Source of the DNA: an uncultured Bacteroidales bacterium
GTDB lineage: Bacteria; Bacteroidota; Bacteroidia; Bacteroidales; ML635J-15
NCBI GenBank assembly: GCA_905233405.1
Contig: CAJOEG010000064.1
Coordinates: 1-11,481, forward strand
Reading direction: 5' to 3'
DNA: 11,481 nucleotides
This document shows, piece by piece, positions 7,193 through 11,481 of this stretch. The first letter of the stretch is position 1. Each line of letters starts with the position of its first letter. A model generated the notes under the pieces. That model was not told the origin of the DNA. It saw nothing but the letters and a program-made list of their open reading frames with translations, and ran no database searches. A program made the translations under genes and the position numbers.

Positions 7193-7304
7193 ATTATTCC
7201 TTTTGTTGTTTAAAATATTATAAATAAATGTATTAACGTATATTAATTGAAAATTAAAATATTTTTTTGCAAATAAATAGAGTGTAATATTTGAAAATAA
7301 TTTC

Positions 7305-7312
7305 TAATTTTG
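7305..7312 (+). promoter_or_regulatory. Promoter -7 element of the Fic-family gene
   Basis: TAATTTTG is a perfect match to the Bacteroidota -7 consensus TAnnTTTG. It would start transcription near 7319, shortly before the ATG at 7333. A full -33 TTG at 19-21 bases is lacking; GTG at 7282-7284 has the right spacing and lies within the degenerate fourth copy of the 25-base repeat. Confidence 0.5.
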
Positions 7313-7332
7313 CAAAAAAAATAAATGAATAT

Positions 7333-8825
7333 ATGGCAACTGAATCGGAAAAATTAGCATCATCGCTTGAGGTGCTGAGGAAATTGCAGCAGGACGGACA
7401 TACTTTTGTTGTTTGCGCTAAGGACATATCGCGTACGCATCTTGTCCGCCTGGTTGACAATGGCTTTCTCGAAAAGGTTATAAATGGTTGGTACATACCG
7501 TCTGAGCCGACTGCACAGCGTGGCGATACTACGGCTTGGTATATTTCATATTGGACATTTGTGGCCCAATACCTTAAAGACAGACTTGGGAATGCGTGGA
7601 GCCTTTCGCCTGAGCAGTCGCTTGATATACTCACTGGTAATTGTTGTGTTCCGAGACAGTTGATTGTGCAATAGTGTCGTTCAACTGATTCACGGATGTA
7701 GCATATTCCTTTTGAAGTCAAATTGTGCCGAAGAGATTTGTGTAGAACAAAATTATGGACTTAATGTATATGGTATTTCGGAAGCCATTATAATGGTTGC
7801 ACCGACTTTTTTTCAGCGTGAACCGGTAACGGCGAGAGCGGCGCTGTCGGCAGTGAAAGATTCGTCCGATATGCTTAGGTTTCTTTTAGATTCGGGAAAA
7901 ACAGTGAAAGCAGTGGCAGATAATTCCAAGGCAGACAAAATCAATAAGATCTCCAATAACAGCATTGATGAAGCTTCGGGTATTAAGAGCTTATCAGGAC
8001 ATTTGCAAAAGACTTTCTCCACATGGAAAGAGACGGTTGAATATCTTATACGCTACAAGGATTATGCTTATGTGGCATAATATGCGAGAAACTGTTTTGC
8101 ATTGCCGTCCTGAAACTAATGCTGCAGTTGGTATGGATTTGTACATGAAGGATGTTGACGAGAGATACAAGCACGATGCATATCATTCGTTGTCAATAGA
8201 GGGTTATCAAGTTACGGAGGAGCTGATTGAAAAGGTAAAAAGTGGGAAATGGAATCCTAAAACCAGCAAATCGGATGCGAAAACTCGTGATGCGCTTGCT
8301 GCGCGTGGTTATTGGCAGGCATTTCAGGTGGTAAAGGAAAGTATTATGTCGGTTTTGTCGGGGATGAATCCTGGCAAAGTTGTTGAGACTGATCATCGTA
8401 AATGGTATCAGGAGATGTTTGCGCCTTGTGTTGCAGCAGGGATAATCAAGCCGATTGATGTTGCCGGTTATCGTGCAGGTCAGGTTTTCATACGGCATTC
8501 GATGCATACGCCATTGAATTCGGATGCGGTAAGGGATACGATGCCAGTGCTTTTCGAGATGCTGAAGCAGGAGGAAGATGCATGGGTAAGGGCTGTGCTG
8601 GGACATTTTGTTTTTACATTCATACATCCCTATTATGATGGAAATGGCCGTATCGGTCGTTTTTTGATGAATGTTATGCTTGCATCGGGCGGTTATCGGT
8701 GGACAATTGTTCCTGCCGATATGCGTGATGTTTATATGACGGCATTGGAAAAGGCAAGTGTCGAAGGTGATATTAGGGATTTTGCCGAGTTCTTGGCCAC
8801 TATGGTAAAAAAGAATCTTGGGTAA
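7333..8825 (+). pseudogene. Fic-family protein gene with AbiEi-like N-terminus, broken by two frameshifts
   Basis: Three frames together spell one typical Bacteroidales Fic protein of nearly 500 residues. Fragment 1 (7333-7674) holds a winged-helix-like N-terminus resembling AbiEi-type domains (LVRLVDNGFLEKVINGWYIP, then SLSPEQSLDILTGNCCVPRQLIV). Fragment 2 continues in another frame from about 7676 (VVQLIHGCSIFLLKS to FFQREPVTARAALSAVKDSS) up to about 8040. Fragment 3 continues in the third frame from about 8043 (YATRIMLMWHNMRE) to the stop at 8825. Both shifts move to the +1 frame, and fragment 1 ends at a TAG. Fragment 3 keeps the Fic motif HPYYDGNGRIGR (8625-8660) and the inhibitory motif SLSIEG (8187-8204). 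Fic proteins usually transfer AMP from ATP to target proteins. No homopolymer lies at either shift, which argues against slippage or a simple sequencing error. The start at 7333 fits the promoter; a further TTG 42 bases upstream is less likely. Confidence 0.85.
8064..8825 (+). CDS. Possible stand-alone Fic domain remnant (third fragment of the broken gene)
   Basis: If translated alone from the ATG at 8064 (or 8070, 8082), this fragment gives about 253 residues containing a complete Fic core: the inhibitory helix motif SLSIEG before the core, then HPYYDGNGRIGR with the catalytic His encoded at 8625-8627, and the flanking RFLMNVMLASGGY. In class II Fic proteins the (S/T)xxxE(G/N) helix precedes the core and blocks ATP binding, so such a fragment could in principle be folded and self-inhibited. 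No promoter or ribosome-binding site is visible before these ATGs. I regard expression as doubtful and the pseudogene reading as primary. Confidence 0.25.
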   Translation: MLMWHNMRETVLHCRPETNAAVGMDLYMKDVDERYKHDAYHSLSIEGYQVTEELIEKVKSGKWNPKTSKSDAKTRDALAARGYWQAFQVVKESIMSVLSGMNPGKVVETDHRKWYQEMFAPCVAAGIIKPIDVAGYRAGQVFIRHSMHTPLNSDAVRDTMPVLFEMLKQEEDAWVRAVLGHFVFTFIHPYYDGNGRIGRFLMNVMLASGGYRWTIVPADMRDVYMTALEKASVEGDIRDFAEFLATMVKKNLG

Positions 8826-8854
8826 AGATTCCTGTTTGCTACAGCCGTTTGTAC

Positions 8855-8874
8855 AGGCGCAAAATTTTGCGTCT
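8855..8874. repeat. Palindrome with CGCAAAATTTTGCG core
   Basis: AGGCGCAAAA pairs with TTTTGCGTCT over 10 bp including one G-T pair, with no unpaired loop in the perfect form. It looks like another member of the dispersed intergenic palindromes rather than a terminator, since no T-run follows. Confidence 0.5.
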
Positions 8875-8880
8875 CAACAT

Positions 8881-8982
8881 AAACCGCGCAGCCATTGAAA
8901 CCGCGCAGCCATTGAAACGGCGAAGCCACAGAAACGCCGAAGGCATAGAAACGGCGAAGACATTGAAACGCCGCAGGCAAAA
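8881..8982 (+). repeat. Six tandem 17-base units, each with a GNA-loop mini-hairpin
   Basis: The stretch divides exactly into six 17-base units starting at 8881, 8898, 8915, 8932, 8949 and 8966. Each starts with AAAC, follows with a 9-base hairpin, and (units 1-5) ends with a word such as ATTG or ACAG. The hairpins are CGCGCAGCC (units 1 and 2), GGCGAAGCC, GCCGAAGGC, GGCGAAGAC and GCCGCAGGC. The loop is always GNA, while arms switch between GGC/GCC and GCC/GGC. Units 1 and 2 are identical. GCGAAGC and its GCGNAGC relatives are known from biophysical work as exceptionally stable DNA mini-hairpins. The array is GC-rich in an otherwise AT-rich gap and lies upstream of the LRR promoter. Confidence 0.85.
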
Positions 8983-9022
8983 TAAATTCTTCAATCGTAA
9001 TTCTAAAATCGTAAATAATTCT

Positions 9023-9030
9023 TATCTTTG
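9023..9030 (+). promoter_or_regulatory. Promoter -7 element of the LRR gene
   Basis: TATCTTTG matches the Bacteroidota consensus TAnnTTTG exactly and is followed by C, as is common. A matching -33 TTTG is not evident. Transcription from here would give a leader of roughly 105 bases containing the palindrome at 9059-9078. Confidence 0.5.
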
Positions 9031-9050
9031 CCCTGTAAATTTTAACCGAA

Positions 9051-9083
9051 TGTAGTACAATCGCGTCATGGCGCGATTCTACA
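9051..9083 (+). repeat. Palindromic repeat, copy 2, in the predicted leader of the LRR gene
   Basis: The 20-mer at 9059-9078 is identical to 6891-6910. Here the stem is extended: TGTAG (9051-9055) pairs with CTACA (9079-9083) across a TAC bulge, giving 12 pairs in all around the 6-base loop. Confidence 0.7.
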
Positions 9084-9144
9084 AAAATCAAATCCTCAAA
9101 TCCATCAAATTTTGAATTTGAATAATTAACATAAACTATTAATA

Positions 9145-11268
9145 ATGAGAAGAATATTTACTCTTTTCCTATTCGCTATATTATTGGGTGGCTATGCGAT
9201 GGCATACAAATTTTCGGCTGTGTGCAGTAGTGGACATACCTTGTACTACAATGTAACATCATTCAATGAACCTTATACGGTGGAGGTCACTGGGCAAATG
9301 CCAGTTGGTTATGAATATGCTTATAGACCGACAGGCGACCTTGTAATCCCAGAAACTGTTACATACAATGGCGTAACATATTCAGTTACGAAGATTGGAG
9401 ATTATGCATTTAATACATGTACTGGACTTACATCTGTAATAATCCCCAGTACTGTTACATTTATTGACATATCAGCGTTTGGGGATTGTATTGGGTTGAC
9501 ATCGGTTACAATTCCCAGTTCGGTGACTGTTATTGAAGATTGGGCGTTTTATAGATGTAGCAACTTGACGTCAATTACAATCCCCAGTTCGGTGACAAGT
9601 GTTGGTAGTTCGGTATTTGGAGATACAGGATGGTACAACAATCAACCTGATGGAATATTGTATTTGGATGGAATATGTCTTGGATATAAAGGTAATAGAC
9701 CGACAGGCTCTTTAACTATAGATGAAGGAACAAGATGTATTGCCGATTATGCATTTTTGAGTTGTAACGAACTGACATCGGCAACTATTCCGAATTCTGT
9801 TGTCAACATTGGATTTAATGCATTTTGTTTTTGTAGTGGGCTGACAGAACCTGTATATAATGCCAATTGCTTTGCTTATTTTCCCGACGGATACGCAACA
9901 GAATATACTATACCGGATGGAATACGGCAGATTTGCGGAAGTGCGTTTATGAGTTGCACTGGCTTGACTTCGGTTACAATACCGAATTCTGTAGTACGAA
10001 TTGACTCTCAGGCATTTTCTGGGTGTAGCGGTTTGACTTCTATTACAATTCCCAATTCAGTGACGAGCATTGGTGATGGTGCTTTTAATGGTTGCAACGG
10101 GATAACAGAGCCTTTATACAATGCCAATTGCTTTGCTTATTTTCCTGGTGGCTATGCAACAGAATATATTATACCAGACGGAATCCAACAGATTGCAGGA
10201 AGAGCATTTTCTTATTGCAATGGCTTGACATCCATTACAATTCCCAGTTCTGTTACAAGCATTGGAAGTTCTGCATTTTCTGGTTGTAGCGGACTGACAG
10301 AGATTACAATACCCAATTCTGTCACAAGCATTGGTGAAGATGCATTTTCCGGCTGTAGAGGTCTTACATCTGTTACAATCGGCAGTTCGGTTGCAATTGT
10401 AGAAAGATATGCGTTTAGTTGGTGTAGTGGGCTTGAAAGTATTGTTTCTCACAATGTATATCCACCAACCATATATGGAAATAGTACTTTTGAATATATT
10501 AATTCGTCGGTTATCGTGTCGGTTCCTTGCGGAAGCAGGCCAATTTACATGGCAGATGAGAATTGGAGAACATTTAATATGGTGGAGTCTGCGGTAAGGT
10601 ATTCAATTTCTGTTTTGAGTTCAAACGGAAATTATGGAACAGCAGCTCTTATTCAAGAACCGACTTGTTCAGTGATGAGTGGAATTATTTCTGCAACACC
10701 AGCCGAACATTACCACTTTGTTTCGTGGAACGACGGCAACACGGAAAATCCGCGCACAATTACCGTAGAAAGCGATACTACATTTACCGCAACGTTTGCA
10801 ATTGATAGGTTCACGATTACGGTTGAGTCTGACGATATTGAAATGGGTACGGTCAGCGAAGGAGGCACCTACGACTACGGTACTGAGATACAGATTTCGG
10901 CCACACCAAGAGAGACCTATACCTTTGTCGCTTGGAACGACGGCAACACCGACAACCCACGCATCGTAACAGTTACAAGCGATGCAACCTATATCGCGTC
11001 ATTCATTCATGCAACTGGAATAGACGAAAGCATTGCGACCGAAATCGCTATCTTTCCGAATCCTGCCACCGACATTCTTAATATCACATCATCGGAAACA
11101 ATTTCGGAAATCGAAATTGTAAATGTGATGGGTCAGGTGGTAAGGCGCATTGAGGTAAACGCAGATAATGCGGTTTGTGATGTGGAAGAATTGAAGGCAG
11201 GGGTGTATGTGGTACGCATCCATGCGGCTTCGGCTACGCTCAGTGTGCGGAAATTCATAAAGGAATAG
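9145..11268 (+). CDS. Secreted BspA-type leucine-rich-repeat protein with InlB-type repeats and T9SS sorting domain
   Basis: The protein has 707 residues and appears complete. Residues 1-20 are a Sec signal peptide (AMA before the cut). From about 66 to 455 run BspA-type LRR_5 repeats of roughly 23 residues with the core AFxxCxGLTSVTIPNSVTSIG. Then comes a short linker with VPCGSRPIYMADENW, common after such repeats. Two divergent InlB-type repeats follow (about 486-552 and 555-620), each with FVxWNDGNTxNPR. The end (about 633-707) is a T9SS type A sorting domain: IFPNPATDILNI, IVNVMGQVV, LKAGVYVVRI, VRKFIKE. Known for the family: such proteins are exported by T9SS and bound to or released from the surface, often in adhesion. 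Target and role here are unknown. An 87-codon internal duplication is visible. The gene has its own promoter and a terminator after 74 bases. Confidence 0.92.
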   Translation: MRRIFTLFLFAILLGGYAMAYKFSAVCSSGHTLYYNVTSFNEPYTVEVTGQMPVGYEYAYRPTGDLVIPETVTYNGVTYSVTKIGDYAFNTCTGLTSVIIPSTVTFIDISAFGDCIGLTSVTIPSSVTVIEDWAFYRCSNLTSITIPSSVTSVGSSVFGDTGWYNNQPDGILYLDGICLGYKGNRPTGSLTIDEGTRCIADYAFLSCNELTSATIPNSVVNIGFNAFCFCSGLTEPVYNANCFAYFPDGYATEYTIPDGIRQICGSAFMSCTGLTSVTIPNSVVRIDSQAFSGCSGLTSITIPNSVTSIGDGAFNGCNGITEPLYNANCFAYFPGGYATEYIIPDGIQQIAGRAFSYCNGLTSITIPSSVTSIGSSAFSGCSGLTEITIPNSVTSIGEDAFSGCRGLTSVTIGSSVAIVERYAFSWCSGLESIVSHNVYPPTIYGNSTFEYINSSVIVSVPCGSRPIYMADENWRTFNMVESAVRYSISVLSSNGNYGTAALIQEPTCSVMSGIISATPAEHYHFVSWNDGNTENPRTITVESDTTFTATFAIDRFTITVESDDIEMGTVSEGGTYDYGTEIQISATPRETYTFVAWNDGNTDNPRIVTVTSDATYIASFIHATGIDESIATEIAIFPNPATDILNITSSETISEIEIVNVMGQVVRRIEVNADNAVCDVEELKAGVYVVRIHAASATLSVRKFIKE

Positions 11269-11272
11269 AATG

Positions 11273-11329
11273 TTTTGTGGTCAATTGTAGGGTTTGGTTT
11301 CAAACCATACCCTACAATTGACCACAAAA
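11273..11329. repeat. Long perfect hairpin downstream of the LRR gene
   Basis: A 21-bp perfect stem (11273-11293 with 11309-11329) is followed, after one T-T mismatch, by a 6-bp stem TGGTTT/AAACCA (11295-11300 with 11302-11307). It begins 4 bases after the stop codon. It looks like a dispersed intergenic palindrome and may also protect the 3' end of the mRNA. Confidence 0.75.
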
Positions 11330-11342
11330 ACATATAACCATC

Positions 11343-11369
11343 AAGGACGGTTCAACGCCGTCCTTTTTT
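11343..11369 (+). terminator. Rho-independent terminator of the LRR gene
   Basis: AAGGACGG (11343-11350) pairs with CCGTCCTT (11358-11365) around a 7-base loop, and six T residues run from 11364 to 11369. Confidence 0.8.
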
Positions 11370-11389
11370 ATTTGTGGTTAAACCCAAAT

Positions 11390-11475
11390 CGGTCGTTAGA
11401 AAATATAGAAAGTTGTGGTCGGTCTTGTAAATTATTGTTATACAGGTATTTATAAATCAAATTTTCTAATGACCG
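11390..11475. repeat. 86-base segment bounded by 17-base inverted repeats
   Basis: CGGTCGTTAGAAAATAT (11390-11406) and the reverse complement of 11459-11475 (CGGTCATTAGAAAATTT) match at 15 of 17 positions. The enclosed 52 bases are AT-rich with no reading frame of note. It could be a tiny non-autonomous element or a structured RNA; the window ends 6 bases later. Confidence 0.45.
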
Positions 11476-11481
11476 CCATTA

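Larger units (their letters stand above)
6794..7332. other. 539-base repeat-rich intergenic region
   Basis: No credible gene is visible on either strand. From left to right it holds a hairpin after the FAH gene (6818-6846), a 20-base palindrome (6891-6910), minus-strand ATTCGTG words (6945-6970), a RAAC-word array with GNA mini-hairpin modules (6989-7105), three direct repeats of 25-base period (7122-7192), then very AT-rich DNA with a promoter for the Fic-family gene. Items are listed separately. Confidence 0.7.
8826..9144. other. 319-base intergenic region with repeats and the LRR gene promoter
   Basis: No gene is visible. It holds a palindrome (8855-8874), the six-unit 17-base array (8881-8982), a promoter -7 element (9023-9030), the second copy of the 20-base palindrome (9059-9078), and TCAAAT words ending in a small hairpin (CAAATT 9106-9111 with AATTTG 9115-9120) before the LRR start codon. 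Confidence 0.7.

Noticed and set aside
7660..8060. Programmed frameshifting joining the Fic fragments
   Set aside because: No slippery sequence or homopolymer at either junction, and two separate shifts plus apparent loss of residues fit gene decay better.
8855..8874. Terminator of the Fic gene
   Set aside because: The palindrome has no loop in its perfect form and no T-run after it; it resembles dispersed palindromes.
8881..8982. CRISPR array, suggested by regular repeats and the ATTGAAAC ending
   Set aside because: Units are 17 bases and abut one another with no unique spacers, vary internally, and no cas genes are near.
10114..10452. 112-codon minus-strand frame within the LRR gene
   Set aside because: It is a repetitive antisense shadow of the LRR repeats with no start context or family.
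11224..11241. GCTACGC within the sorting-domain codons as another mini-hairpin module
   Set aside because: It is explained by the coding sequence (ASATLS) and lacks the AAAC word and periodic neighbours.

Overview
The window comes from a member of the Bacteroidota, most likely order Bacteroidales. Three things support this: type IX secretion system (T9SS) proteins (a PorV-type outer-membrane protein and a gingipain-like C25 peptidase), a surface protein with a T9SS C-terminal sorting domain, and Bacteroidota-style TAnnTTTG promoter elements with no strong Shine-Dalgarno sequences. BspA-type leucine-rich repeats and a Fic/AbiEi-like gene are common in host-associated Bacteroidales, but no species can be named from the sequence.

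Layout. Positions 1-3250 (minus strand) hold a two-gene unit, porV2-like then porU2-like, 3 bases apart; the peptidase runs off the left edge. A 69-base divergent gap follows. A plus-strand run then occupies 3320-6793: phosphatidylserine synthase (pssA), purS, a lipoprotein with an Ig-like domain, and a fumarylacetoacetate-hydrolase (FAH) family enzyme. Next come a 539-base repeat-rich gap (6794-7332), a Fic-family gene broken by two frameshifts (7333-8825), a second repeat-rich gap (8826-9144), and a complete 707-residue secreted leucine-rich-repeat protein (9145-11268). The right edge (11269-11481) carries a long hairpin, an intrinsic terminator and a further inverted repeat.

How the genes relate. 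The LRR protein ends in a T9SS sorting domain, so it is the sort of cargo that T9SS exports and a PorU/PorV pair attaches to the cell surface; that the pair in this window handles it is not shown. The pssA-purS-lipoprotein-FAH genes belong to unrelated pathways (phospholipid, purine, envelope, small-molecule catabolism) and probably share only orientation and perhaps transcription.

The most unusual content is non-coding. The gaps are built from short modular words. At 8881-8982 there are six back-to-back 17-base units, each pairing a GAAAC-like word with a tiny hairpin that has a GNA loop (GCGNAGC type). The hairpin arms change between units in a compensating way (GGC/GCC, GCC/GGC). Related modules are scattered through 6921-7105, where one appears to interrupt a word array that is uninterrupted in front of purS. 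Separate palindromes recur as well: an identical 20-mer at 6891 and 9059, an imperfect palindrome forming the pssA tail, and a 21-bp hairpin after the LRR gene. Three direct repeats with an exact 25-base period lie upstream of the Fic gene.
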